Source of the DNA: Puia sp963703355
GTDB taxonomy: Bacteria > Bacteroidota > Bacteroidia > Chitinophagales > Chitinophagaceae
Assembly: GCA_963703355.1 (NCBI GenBank)
Contig: OY969813.1
Coordinates: forward strand, 310,001-374,000
Length of the DNA stretch: 64,000 bases
Direction: 5' to 3'
Each line of letters starts with the position of its first letter. Position 1 is the first letter of the stretch. The translations under genes and the position numbers were made by a program. Positions 1-8,817 of the stretch are shown here, piece after piece. Under the pieces are notes generated by a model. That model was not told the DNA's origin and made no database searches. It saw nothing but the letters and a program-made list of their open reading frames with translations.

Positions 1-3000
1 CATCTGCCGGTGCAGATGCTGCTCATCCGGCTTTCAGTAATTTATTTGTTCAAACTGAAATCCTTCCGCAGCGTGACGCGATCTTATGTACAAGAAGACC
101 CCGTGGTGCAGGAGATCCGCAACCCTGGATGTTTCATTTGATGAAAGTTCACAATGCTGAAATCAAAGACGTTTCTTTTGAAACCGACCGCTCTGTGTTC
201 ATTGGAAGAACAAAATCCATTCATGAACCCGAAGCGCTAACAAAGAATCAGCCACTGTCAAATTCTCAGGGCGCAGTCCTTGACCCGATTGTATCTATTC
301 GCTATCGATTTCTAATAGATGCGCATGACTCCGTAACAATAGATATGGTTATGGGCATCGCGGAAAACAAAGAAGCCTGCACGGCCCTCGTTGAAAAATA
401 TCAGGACAGGCCACTCACAGATCGTGCGTTTGAACTGGCGTGGACGCATAGTCAGGTTGTGTTACGCCAGATAAATGCGTCAGAAGCCGACGCACAATTA
501 TATTCACTGCTTGCCAGTTCAGTAATTTTTTCAAATCCTGCATTACGCGCCGATCCCTCGCTGATTATCAGAAACCACCGCAGTCAGTCCGCCCTGTGGA
601 GTTATTCCATTTCAGGCGATCTTCCGATTGTATTGTTGCAGATACAGGATGCTGCCAATATTGAGATCGCACGTCAGATGGTTCAGGCACATGCATTCTG
701 GCGATTAAAAGGACTGATGGTGGATCTGGTTATATGGAATGAAGATTACGGTGGCTACCGCCAGTCACTTCAAAATGAATTGTTGAGTTTGATATCCCCG
801 GGAATTATCAGCGACGTAAAAGACAAGCCGGGAGGTATTTTTATAAGATCTGGTGAACAGGTATCGCAGGAAGACAGAATTTTATTTCAGGCGGTTGCGA
901 GAATTATTCTATCGGATAGCTTCGGCACACTCGAAGAACAGATTAAGAGAAGAAGTAAAGTAAAACCGGTAATCCCGTATTTTACGCCGACTAAATTTTA
1001 TGCGTCGCAGGATTCAATGGCGGATATGCCGACGGACCTGATTCATTTTAATGGCCTCGGTGGATTTGCTAAAGACGGTTCATCGTATCATATTATATTG
1101 AATGCTGAAAATCCCACGCCCGCACCATGGAGCAATGTACTGGCAAATCCGACATTCGGAACCATTGTCACTGAAAGTGGTCAGTCTTACACGTGGATGG
1201 AAAATGCGCATGAGTACCGTATCACACCCTGGAATAATGATTCGGTTTCTGATTTATGTGGTGAAGCTTTTTATATAAGGGATGAAGAAAGCGGTAAATA
1301 TTGGTCGCCTTCTTTGTTGCCAAATCCGGGGAAATCAAATTATCACTGTGAACATGGGTTTGGTTATAGTGCATTTCACTTTGCGGAAGATGGAATATTT
1401 TCTTCGATGACCATATTTGTTGATCCGGAAGAACCTGTTAAATACATTCAATTTAAGATAAAGAATTCTTCGGGCCGATTGCGCAAACTGTCAGTTACCG
1501 GATACGTGGAATGGGTTTTGGGCGATTTGAGATCAAAAACCGTTATGCAAATAACCACTGAAGTGCATCCGGATACAGGTGCTATTCTTGCTGGCAACGC
1601 CTACAATAGTGAGTTTGGAAATTATGTCAGTTTCTTCGATGTAGATGATCCGTTAAAAGCCTATACCGGTGATCGCGCAGAATTTCTGGGAAGAAACGGT
1701 ACCTATAAAAATCCCGAAGCAATGGGTAAGGCGAAACTCTCGGGCAGAACAGGAGCTTCGCTTGATGCCTGCGGGGTATTGCAATCCTTCATGGATCTCA
1801 CAGATTCTGAAGAAAGAGTGCTGGTATTCCGCCTCGGCGCGGGCAAGGATCAGTTCTCTGCATTACAAACGATAAAAAATTGCAGGGGTGCAAGTACCGC
1901 TGAGACGGCATTGGCGCGGGTTAAAAAAATGTGGATCGAAACGCTTTCTGTTGTCCAGGTAAAATCTCCCGATCCTTCTATCGATTTCTTATTTAACGGT
2001 TGGCTGAATTATCAGACACTGGCATCACGTATTTGGGGAAGAACAGGATTTTATCAGTCCGGCGGCGCATTCGGATTCAGGGATCAATTGCAGGATTCAC
2101 TATCGTTGATGCATAACCGCCCCGATTTGGTCAGAAAACAAATTCTGCTCAGCGCGTCCCGGCAATTTCATGAGGGAGACGTACAACACTGGTGGCATCC
2201 ACCCTTGGGACGGGGAGTAAGAACGACCTGCTCAGACGATTATTTGTGGCTTCCTTACGTAGTATCAAGGTATGTGAGGCATACCGGCGAAACAGCCCTG
2301 CTCGACGAAAAAGTAAGATTTATAGAAGGACGTCTGCTAAATCCGGGTGAAGATTCATATTACGAATTACCAGGCACGTCAGAACAAACCGAAAGCTTAT
2401 ATGAACACTGCAGACTCTCTGTGCAACATGGATTAAGATTCGGCGCACACGGACTGCCTTTGATGGGTTCGGGTGACTGGAACGATGGTATGGATAAAGT
2501 AGGAAACGAAGGAAGAGGTGAAAGCGTTTGGCTTGCCTTTTTTTTATACGACGTACTGGTACACTTTCAACAAATCGCACATTCAAGAAAAGACATTGAG
2601 TTTTCCGAACGGTGTAAAAAAGAATCGTTACAACTCAAAAAAAATATTGAATTGAATTCGTGGGATGGCAATTGGTATCTGCGCGCTTTTTTTGATGACG
2701 GAACACCCCTGGGATCATCAAAAAATTCAGAATGCAAAATTGATTCGATACCACAAAGCTGGTCGGTCATTTCTGAAGGAGGCACTTCAGCACATAGCAA
2801 AATGGCTATGAACTCCGCTTATGATATTCTTGTTAACAAAGAACTGTCGCTTATCAAATTATTCGACCCGCCTTTCAATCAATCCAATCCAAATCCCGGA
2901 TATATTCGGGGGTATTTGCCTGGTGTTCGTGAAAACGGTGGACAATATACCCATGCTGCCATCTGGTTTATAATGGCGACTGCAGCATTGGAAGACAAAC

Positions 3001-3476
3001 AGAGAACCTATGATTTGATACAAATGGTAAATCCGATAAATCATGGTTCAACCCACGACAGCATAAAAAAATATAAAATAGAACCCTATGTCATTGCAGC
3101 GGATGTTTACGCAGTGGAAAACCATGGGGGGATGGGAGGTTGGACATGGTATACGGGATCTGCTGGCTGGATGTATCAATTATTGGCAGAATCTTTTTTT
3201 GGATTAAAAAGAACCGGTAACCGCCTCGCAATAAAACCTTGCGTACCCGACAACTGGAACGCTTTTGAAATTCGTTACCGGTTTGCCGAAACCACCTACA
3301 TATTGAAATTCGCAAGAGATGAATCCCTCACAAATTTGAAATTAATACTGGATGGAACTGAACAGGATTCGAATGATATTCTGTTGGTGAATGATCAAAT
3401 GGATCACGAAGTCAAAATTAAACTTGGCATGGGTAAGGTTGAGAGCTCCAAGCCTAAAGAACAGATATATTCCTAA
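1..3476 (+). CDS. Cyclic beta-1,2-glucan synthase-like protein (NdvB/ChvB family), 3' part only
   Basis: The reading frame is open to the left edge of the window: codons starting at base 3 already match this family (HPAFSNLFVQTE, then AILCTRRPR), so the ATG at 129 is internal and the gene begins outside. About 1157 residues are visible of a protein whose family is usually near 2800. The visible part is the glucan-binding beta-sandwich region followed by the GH94 (GT36-type) phosphorylase module: GRTGFYQSGGAFGFRDQLQD at about 2040-2100, HWWHPP with RGVRTTCSDDYLW at about 2190-2250, and GSGDWNDGMD at about 2470, whose Asp is the expected general acid. In characterised members an N-terminal GT84 domain polymerises UDP-glucose on a protein primer and the GH94 domain trims chain length before cyclisation; here that is inferred from family membership. 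The N-terminal glycosyltransferase domain cannot be seen. No partner gene follows on the same strand. Confidence 0.85.
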   Translation, partial: SAGADAAHPAFSNLFVQTEILPQRDAILCTRRPRGAGDPQPWMFHLMKVHNAEIKDVSFETDRSVFIGRTKSIHEPEALTKNQPLSNSQGAVLDPIVSIRYRFLIDAHDSVTIDMVMGIAENKEACTALVEKYQDRPLTDRAFELAWTHSQVVLRQINASEADAQLYSLLASSVIFSNPALRADPSLIIRNHRSQSALWSYSISGDLPIVLLQIQDAANIEIARQMVQAHAFWRLKGLMVDLVIWNEDYGGYRQSLQNELLSLISPGIISDVKDKPGGIFIRSGEQVSQEDRILFQAVARIILSDSFGTLEEQIKRRSKVKPVIPYFTPTKFYASQDSMADMPTDLIHFNGLGGFAKDGSSYHIILNAENPTPAPWSNVLANPTFGTIVTESGQSYTWMENAHEYRITPWNNDSVSDLCGEAFYIRDEESGKYWSPSLLPNPGKSNYHCEHGFGYSAFHFAEDGIFSSMTIFVDPEEPVKYIQFKIKNSSGRLRKLSVTGYVEWVLGDLRSKTVMQITTEVHPDTGAILAGNAYNSEFGNYVSFFDVDDPLKAYTGDRAEFLGRNGTYKNPEAMGKAKLSGRTGASLDACGVLQSFMDLTDSEERVLVFRLGAGKDQFSALQTIKNCRGASTAETALARVKKMWIETLSVVQVKSPDPSIDFLFNGWLNYQTLASRIWGRTGFYQSGGAFGFRDQLQDSLSLMHNRPDLVRKQILLSASRQFHEGDVQHWWHPPLGRGVRTTCSDDYLWLPYVVSRYVRHTGETALLDEKVRFIEGRLLNPGEDSYYELPGTSEQTESLYEHCRLSVQHGLRFGAHGLPLMGSGDWNDGMDKVGNEGRGESVWLAFFLYDVLVHFQQIAHSRKDIEFSERCKKESLQLKKNIELNSWDGNWYLRAFFDDGTPLGSSKNSECKIDSIPQSWSVISEGGTSAHSKMAMNSAYDILVNKELSLIKLFDPPFNQSNPNPGYIRGYLPGVRENGGQYTHAAIWFIMATAALEDKQRTYDLIQMVNPINHGSTHDSIKKYKIEPYVIAADVYAVENHGGMGGWTWYTGSAGWMYQLLAESFFGLKRTGNRLAIKPCVPDNWNAFEIRYRFAETTYILKFARDESLTNLKLILDGTEQDSNDILLVNDQMDHEVKIKLGMGKVESSKPKEQIYS

Positions 3477-3512
3477 TCAGAAGTGAATTATATTATTTGC
3501 TCCTGTTCATGC

Positions 3513-3554
3513 CTTAGGCTCCACGCTTTACGCTTTAAGCTTTAAGCTTTACGC
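3513..3554. repeat. Heptamer array, single arm (element R1)
   Basis: Six consecutive 7-bp units are in exact register on the plus strand: cttaggc, tccacgc, tttacgc, tttaagc, tttaagc, tttacgc. The consensus is TTTNNGC. The array ends on the base next to the stop codon (TAG, minus strand, 3555-3557) of the response regulator, so read from that gene the array starts immediately after its stop. No second arm is visible. It lies between two convergent genes. Confidence 0.85.
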
Positions 3555-3914
3555 CTAATTCAGGTATTTATTCAAATCATTAAGGCTGATGGGCTTTTCC
3601 CAAATCCTTACTGATGTCAGCTTGTCTGACATACTGTGATCATATTGATATGCACTGATCAGATTGATCCGTGTATTAGGAAAGTGTTGTCGGATATATT
3701 CTGTTTTTTCCCATCCCAGTCCGTCTGGTAGATTATTATCGAGAAAAATAATATCCGGATTGATTTTTCCAATATTATTCATTCCATCTTCCAATGTGTG
3801 AAAAATGTACACATCATAATTCTTTCGTACAAAATAATTCTTCATGAGCAGGCAGAAATCCGTTTCATCATCGATTATGAGCACAGTTTTGACGGAGCTA
3901 GAAAGGTTTTCCAT
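3555..3914 (-). CDS. Single-domain response regulator (receiver only)
   Basis: The 119-residue product is one CheY-like receiver domain with no output domain. The acidic pair is D15-D16 in LIIDDE, the phospho-acceptor is D59 in IIFLDNNLPDG, and the conserved lysine is K107 in IWEKP. The frame extends upstream to 3971, but the extra residues are unlike a receiver; the ATG at 3914 lies about 10 residues before the first beta strand and is preferred. Proteins of this kind relay phosphate or act by protein contact. The cognate kinase is not obvious; the histidine kinase at 8818 is the nearest candidate, on the other strand. The stop codon abuts a heptamer repeat array. Confidence 0.85.
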   Translation of the reverse strand: MENLSSSVKTVLIIDDETDFCLLMKNYFVRKNYDVYIFHTLEDGMNNIGKINPDIIFLDNNLPDGLGWEKTEYIRQHFPNTRINLISAYQYDHSMSDKLTSVRIWEKPISLNDLNKYLN

Positions 3915-4134
3915 TAGACGATTTGCCCGTATATGACAAGGGTTATTTATTGAAGTATTCAAATATAACAACTGTTTATAAAATTATTTTTAATTTTTAT
4001 GTAGAAAATCATCTACAAAAAGCTATTTGAATGCGAACTGTCGGAGCGTTCTGATAAAAATTTGCAGTGAATACGATCTGGCATGATATTGAGTCACTTT
4101 AGGTATAAATATTAATCAACCTACAAATTATTTT

Positions 4135-4281
4135 ATGAGCAGTCTTTTATACCTCATCGCAGTAATATTAATTATTGGATGGATTCTTGGAGTTTTTGTT
4201 TATAGTATCGGAGGCCTGATTCATGTGTTACTAGTTATAGCGATCATTTCCCTGCTTTTGGGTTTGATCAGAAGGGCCTGA
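4135..4281 (+). CDS. Lmo0937-family small membrane protein
   Basis: This 48-residue reading frame starts MSSLLYLIAVILI and ends LLLGLIRRA. It has two hydrophobic segments (about residues 4-22 and 26-43) separated by a short YSIGG turn, with the pattern AVILIIGWILG followed by GGLIHVLLVIAII that characterises the short Lmo0937-type membrane proteins. The family is common in Bacteroidota and Firmicutes and is usually found near envelope-stress genes; its biochemical role is unknown. It lies 30 bases upstream of the gene at 4312 and may be cotranscribed with it. Its short length makes automatic prediction unreliable, but the motif match is good. Confidence 0.75.
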   Translation: MSSLLYLIAVILIIGWILGVFVYSIGGLIHVLLVIAIISLLLGLIRRA

Positions 4282-4311
4282 CGAATATTTCTCGGCAATT
4301 AAATTTATTTT

Positions 4312-4863
4312 ATGAATATCATTGAGACAATTCAGCAGAACCTGGGATTGATGCCGTTAAAAAAAATCGATCCAAATACACAGGAACCAATTGGTGAGCC
4401 GGTAGACATGGGGAACACGGCATTGGCGCAGGCTGGTATTCCGACAATCCTTCTGGGAGTTTATAACCGACTGGAATTAGATCCGGATTTCAGTACGTTA
4501 CAGGTAGATAAGGGTAAATTACTGGAAAAAATCTTTGGAAAATACAAGGATCTGATTGTCAAAAAGATTACAACTTATTCAAAAATAAACGACCAGCACA
4601 GTGAACAGGAGCTGGAGCATATTGCTTCCGAGTCTATACGTGTCATAAAAGACAAAACAGAAAACGGTCTGTCTGAAAAAGTCGTCAGAAATTTCCTGGC
4701 TGCAAATAAATCCGATGTATTGCTTTATTTACCGCCATCGCTGGATCTTGGAAGTCTACTTGAAAATAATAACCTGGACGACAGAACCGGAAAAATGGAG
4801 GGACCTGTTTCATCTTTTATGCACACGGTGGAAAAGATTTTTAGTACTTCAGACAAGATTTAA
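4312..4863 (+). CDS. Hypothetical protein, 183 residues
   Basis: I do not recognise a family. The protein is soluble and charged, without signal peptide or membrane segment, and looks alpha-helical after residue 60. The N terminus (NLGLMPLKKIDPNTQEP) and a central acidic helix region (SEQELEHIASESIRVIKDKTEN) are the main features. Codon use and composition are like the neighbours, and the start at 4312 follows an AT-rich leader typical of this genome. Its stop overlaps the stop of the convergent gene at 4860 by four bases. Association with the Lmo0937-like gene upstream and the holin-like pair downstream suggests an envelope or stress function, but that is only context. Confidence 0.6.
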   Translation: MNIIETIQQNLGLMPLKKIDPNTQEPIGEPVDMGNTALAQAGIPTILLGVYNRLELDPDFSTLQVDKGKLLEKIFGKYKDLIVKKITTYSKINDQHSEQELEHIASESIRVIKDKTENGLSEKVVRNFLAANKSDVLLYLPPSLDLGSLLENNNLDDRTGKMEGPVSSFMHTVEKIFSTSDKI

Positions 4864-5291
4864 TGCTTCGCTTGGCCGGGGAGTTTGCCGGTTATTTTTA
4901 CAGACGGATCCGTATTTTTTTTTCTGAAGATCTTGTCGATCCAATAAGCTGCTTTTTCCTTTACTTTTTCAGCGTTATTGGTAACCAGTCCTGCAATGCC
5001 CCATTCCACCACTTTCCCAACAGATTTCCCCAGAACCCCTTTGGTCCTGCCCAGTAATAATTTACGGCTCAGAAAGCCTGTGCCCAAACCAACAACAGCA
5101 TTAACCAAATCTCCTCTGTGTTCTTCCGTGAATACAGACCGGACTCCGTTTTTTATCAGATTAACTGGTTTTAAATTCTCAGAGACATTCTTATAAGTTT
5201 CCTCAATATCCCTTTTCTGCGCGGCCAACTTAATCTCAAGTTCGGAAATCGCCTGAGCGAGTTCTTCTGAATTGCTAACCTTTTTTTTCAT
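4860..5291 (-). CDS. Hypothetical protein with helical N terminus and hydrophobic central segment
   Basis: The 143-residue protein begins with a lysine-rich start and a predicted coiled-coil stretch (residues about 8-40, EELAQAISELEIKLAAQKRD), then a glycine-rich, moderately hydrophobic region (about 65-105, LVNAVVGLGTGFLSRKLLLG and VVEWGIAGLVTNN), ending in a basic tail. This resembles the YqjD/ElaB layout of a soluble helix followed by a membrane-contacting segment, but the match is by architecture only. It lies five bases downstream of the holin-like gene at 5297 on the same strand and is almost certainly cotranscribed with it. No enzymatic motif is visible. Confidence 0.6.
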   Translation of the reverse strand: MKKKVSNSEELAQAISELEIKLAAQKRDIEETYKNVSENLKPVNLIKNGVRSVFTEEHRGDLVNAVVGLGTGFLSRKLLLGRTKGVLGKSVGKVVEWGIAGLVTNNAEKVKEKAAYWIDKIFRKKNTDPSVKITGKLPGQAKH

Positions 5292-5296
5292 ACGGA

Positions 5297-5635
5297 TTAT
5301 TTCAACATTTTATTGATTAGCTGTTTTGAGACGGGTGATTTAATCCATTTATCCCTCTGAATATATAGTATCAGTAATACGATGGTATAAATGCCGCCCA
5401 CAACGAAAAAACCATTGTGATAAGCTCCCAACATCGTGCCCAGGAACAAAGCCAGTCCAATACTAAAAAGTATGATTACCAGGGTTCCTATAAAAAGCAT
5501 CGAAACCATAACGACCACCGAAGAAAGTACGTCGGCCGATTTGTCGATCGCCTTTAATTTGGTCAGTTCCATCTGGGTTTCCAGAAAGTCCTTGGACTTA
5601 TCTATCAGGGTTCCAATCGAATCTTGTGAGTTCAT
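5297..5635 (-). CDS. Phage-holin-family / YqjE-like membrane protein
   Basis: The 112-residue protein has an amphipathic N-terminal region (residues 1-35, with DFLETQMELTKLKAIDKSAD) and two strong transmembrane segments at about 38-63 and 70-92, followed by a basic C-terminal helix. That arrangement is typical of the putative holin-X/YqjE group, which in most bacteria is a chromosomal envelope protein and not a phage lysis gene. No phage genes surround it. It is the first gene of a two-gene minus-strand operon with the gene at 4860 and is divergent from rpoN; the 197-base intergenic space between them holds no repeat or clear promoter that I can see. Confidence 0.7.
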   Translation of the reverse strand: MNSQDSIGTLIDKSKDFLETQMELTKLKAIDKSADVLSSVVVMVSMLFIGTLVIILFSIGLALFLGTMLGAYHNGFFVVGGIYTIVLLILYIQRDKWIKSPVSKQLINKMLK

Positions 5636-5832
5636 AAAATGGTATTACCCGAAGTTAACTACTTTAAAATACCCAGCTGTTTTCAGCCGCAACGGATCTA
5701 TTGAATCCAAATGCATTCCACAGTATGGGTAATTAATTCCCCAAATCTTATGAATTTTAAAGAAAAAGCCCTAAATTAAGCGGAGAATTTCTGGTGTTTT
5801 ATTTGTTTTAAAGGGTAATCAAAGATTATCGC

Positions 5833-7257
5833 ATGATCAACCTGCTCCAGTCGCAAAAACAACAGCATAAGATTCTGCCTCACCACATCGCGCTTTTAAA
5901 CCTTCTCCATCTCGACTCCATTTCACTTGAGCAAAGAATTGAAGATGAAATCAATGAAAATCCGGCTTTGGAGGAAAATAGCAGTACGGATGACGCCCTG
6001 GGTGACAAATTTTCCAAAGAAACAGTACAGGATTTTCAGAATTGGGAGGAGTATGGTTATGACGACATACCGGATTATAAAACGGAATATGAAAACTATT
6101 TACCGGCCGATAAAATGCCCGACCGTCAGATAGCAGAAATTCCGGAATTCAGGCAGGAACTAAAAAAGCAATATCGATTTGCTGATCTCGATGAAACAAG
6201 ATATAAGATTGCTGATTTTATTATTGATTCATTGGACGAAAGCGGATTTCTGTCGCACGAACCGGAAGCCATTGCAGAAGAAATTTCCTTCAAACAAAAT
6301 ATCTGGGTGCATCCGGAAGACTTACTTCCCATTCTTAAAATTATTCAGGAACTCGATCCAATAGGTTGTGGCTCAAGAAATCCTGGTGAGTTTTTTCTCC
6401 TTCAGCTCGGAAAGCTGAATGAGAAATCGGAAAATTGTTTGGCGGCCATCAAATTGGTTAGTGAACATTTCAATGACCTGCACGCCTGTAACGTAGAGAA
6501 AATCAGGAGGGAAATGAAAATGGAGGATGGTCAGCTGAAAGAAGTGTTACAGCTGCTTGCATCTCTTAAGTCAAGGCCATTTGCGGGCACTGAAAATATT
6601 ACACAGACTAACAATACAGTTTTTCCCGATTTTATCATTACAGTAGAAGGTGATGAAGTTTTCGTTGCGCTTGCAAAACAACGCTCCGCGTCATTACACG
6701 TTAATCAGGCATGGGCTGAAACCGTTCAGCAAATGGACAATGATAAAACAACTGACCGTGGCACCAGAATGTATTTAAGAAGTAAACTGGCTTCCGCCCA
6801 GTGGTTTATCAAAGCAATCAGGGAACGGGAAACCAATATGCTCAAAGTAATTCGGGCAATCATTCAATTTCAAACGGCTTATTTCAAGTATGGCGATACC
6901 ATGCAACTTAAACCCATGGTATTAAAAAATATTGCAGAAATCGTGGGACTTGATATCTCCACTGTTTCCAGGATAACCTGTAATAAATATGCTGATACGC
7001 CATTTGGTATGATCCTTTTAAAGGATTTATTTACCGAAGGCTTGTCGAATAAAGAAGGTACGGTTACAAGCAATAAAGTGATCCAGCAAATTGTTGAAGA
7101 ACTCGTACAAAAAGAGGATAAAAATAAACCATACACTGATCAGCAGCTGGCCGATATTCTTTCTTCGGAAGGATATGTTGTGGCACGTAGAACGATTGCC
7201 AAATACAGGGATCAGCTGAATATTCCGGTAGCACAAATGAGAGCTTTGTTTGTATAA
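5833..7257 (+). CDS. rpoN: RNA polymerase sigma-54 factor
   Basis: The 474-residue protein shows the full sigma-54 layout. The N-terminal activator-interacting region I has the glutamine/leucine pattern (MINLLQSQKQQHKILPHHIA and ISLEQRIEDEINENPALEEN). An acidic region II follows (about residues 50-100), then the core-binding domain (about 110-300) and the DNA-binding part, ending with the RpoN box ARRTIAKYR at residues 451-459. This factor directs core polymerase to -24/-12 promoters and needs an AAA+ activator to open them. Such an activator is encoded 39 bases downstream, followed by a histidine kinase, so the three genes probably form one operon. The length is normal for the family. Confidence 0.97.
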   Translation: MINLLQSQKQQHKILPHHIALLNLLHLDSISLEQRIEDEINENPALEENSSTDDALGDKFSKETVQDFQNWEEYGYDDIPDYKTEYENYLPADKMPDRQIAEIPEFRQELKKQYRFADLDETRYKIADFIIDSLDESGFLSHEPEAIAEEISFKQNIWVHPEDLLPILKIIQELDPIGCGSRNPGEFFLLQLGKLNEKSENCLAAIKLVSEHFNDLHACNVEKIRREMKMEDGQLKEVLQLLASLKSRPFAGTENITQTNNTVFPDFIITVEGDEVFVALAKQRSASLHVNQAWAETVQQMDNDKTTDRGTRMYLRSKLASAQWFIKAIRERETNMLKVIRAIIQFQTAYFKYGDTMQLKPMVLKNIAEIVGLDISTVSRITCNKYADTPFGMILLKDLFTEGLSNKEGTVTSNKVIQQIVEELVQKEDKNKPYTDQQLADILSSEGYVVARRTIAKYRDQLNIPVAQMRALFV

Positions 7258-7296
7258 TTATCACACCAAAAATTTCGCATTACTAATTTGAAGTTT

Positions 7297-8769
7297 ATGA
7301 AAAAAATCCTTGTAATTGACGATGACAGAGATATTTGCCTGCTTTTGAACAGATTTCTCACACGCCGGGGATATGAAGTAATAGAAATGTATACCGGCAA
7401 GAAAGCGATCGTGTGGCTTGAATCCAACGAACCCAATCTGGTGATGTGTGATTATCGCCTGGGGGATATGGATGCAATGGAACTCCTCGGAAATATTAAA
7501 ACGAAATATCCAGACGTTCCGGTGATAATCATCACGGGATATAGTGACATGCGCACCGCAGTTAAAGTGATGAAAATGGGCGCTTACGATTATATAACAA
7601 AACCATTATTGCCAGATGAAATAATGCACACTATTCAACTGGCGATAGAACATAGTGAGAAAAATAAAGGCAGTCAGACAGCAAATACAAATACAGATGC
7701 TGTGGAAAAGGTGACGCCGGCAAATCCGGGTGTTACTTATTCGGGTAAATACATATTCGGCGATTCTGAAGCATTTAGAAAAATATTAAAACAGGTAGCA
7801 TTGGTAGCTCCAACCAGTTACAGTGTAATCATATATGGTGAAACTGGATGTGGTAAGGAATCCATTGCATTTGAAATACATAAACGCAGCAAACGCAGCA
7901 GTAAAACATTTATCGCGATAGACTGCGGAGCTTTATCAAAGGAACTGGCCGCCAGTGAATTGTTTGGGCATGAGAAAGGCTCTTTTACAGGTGCACTGAA
8001 TCAAAAGATCGGATGTTTTGAACTAGCAAACGGAGGAACTATATTTCTCGATGAAGTAACCAATCTCCCTTACGATGTGCAGGTTTCTCTTTTACGTGTG
8101 GTGCAGGAAAGAAAAATGAGAAGGGTTGGAGGAACAAAGGATATTGATCTGGACGTCCGGATTCTGATTGCAAGTAATGAATTGCTTTGGAATGCAACGC
8201 GCACAGGTAAATTCCGTGAGGACCTGTATCATCGCTTCAATGAATTCTCAATTGAAATTCCACCCCTCCGCGAAAGAGGAGATGATATCATGCTTTTTGC
8301 CGGTCATTTTCTTCATACCACCAACGAAGAATTGGGAAAAGAAGTGAAAGGATTTGATCCGGATGTGGAAGAAATATTTAAAAAATATGTTTGGTACGGC
8401 AACCTCCGTGAGTTAAAAAACGTGATCAAACGCGCTACTTTGTTAACAGAAGGTGATTATATCGAAGCCAGAACACTTCCATTTGAAATTTCCAATTATA
8501 GCAAGCTGCAATTTGCGGATCAACCAGCGACCGGCTCATCCAATACGGGCACGCAGCTCCCTGCTGATCAAAAATCAGGCTCCAACGGTAAAGTGAATCT
8601 ACACGAAAGCTCACTGAAGGAAGCCAGCATCGACGCAGAATACGAAATGATTCTTCAGGCACTCAAGGAATCAAATTATAATAAAAGTAAAGCCGCTCAG
8701 CTGTTAAAAATCGATCGTAAGACGCTATATAATAAAATGACGCTCTATGAAGAAATGAAGAATCATTAA
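7297..8769 (+). CDS. Sigma-54-dependent response regulator (NtrC/AtoC type)
   Basis: The 490-residue protein has three domains. An N-terminal receiver (residues 1-120) carries D8-D10, phospho-acceptor D52 in MCDYRLG and a lysine in ITKPLLPDE. The AAA+ domain (about 150-385) has Walker A GETGCGKE near residue 180, the sigma-54 contact loop as GSFTGA near 228 (the usual GAFTGA with Ser in place of Ala), and Walker B GGTIFLDEV. A Fis-type helix-turn-helix lies at the C terminus (NYNKSKAAQLLKIDRKTLYN). The ATG at 7297 is chosen over a TTG three codons upstream because receivers start MKKILVIDDD. It lies directly after rpoN and 49 bases before the kinase, which is a plausible partner. Its target promoters are unknown. 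Confidence 0.95.
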   Translation: MKKILVIDDDRDICLLLNRFLTRRGYEVIEMYTGKKAIVWLESNEPNLVMCDYRLGDMDAMELLGNIKTKYPDVPVIIITGYSDMRTAVKVMKMGAYDYITKPLLPDEIMHTIQLAIEHSEKNKGSQTANTNTDAVEKVTPANPGVTYSGKYIFGDSEAFRKILKQVALVAPTSYSVIIYGETGCGKESIAFEIHKRSKRSSKTFIAIDCGALSKELAASELFGHEKGSFTGALNQKIGCFELANGGTIFLDEVTNLPYDVQVSLLRVVQERKMRRVGGTKDIDLDVRILIASNELLWNATRTGKFREDLYHRFNEFSIEIPPLRERGDDIMLFAGHFLHTTNEELGKEVKGFDPDVEEIFKKYVWYGNLRELKNVIKRATLLTEGDYIEARTLPFEISNYSKLQFADQPATGSSNTGTQLPADQKSGSNGKVNLHESSLKEASIDAEYEMILQALKESNYNKSKAAQLLKIDRKTLYNKMTLYEEMKNH

Positions 8770-8817
8770 ATAAATAAACCCCGCCTTATCAAAACAACCC
8801 CTCATTTAAATGCCGCC

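Noticed and set aside
4079..4095. Possible sigma-54 promoter (tggcatgatattga)
   Set aside because: The GG of the -24 element is present, but the base pair at -12 is AG where GC is required.
5297..5635. Prophage remnant suggested by a holin-family protein
   Set aside because: There are no lysin, structural or integrase genes nearby, and the protein fits the chromosomal YqjE-like group.
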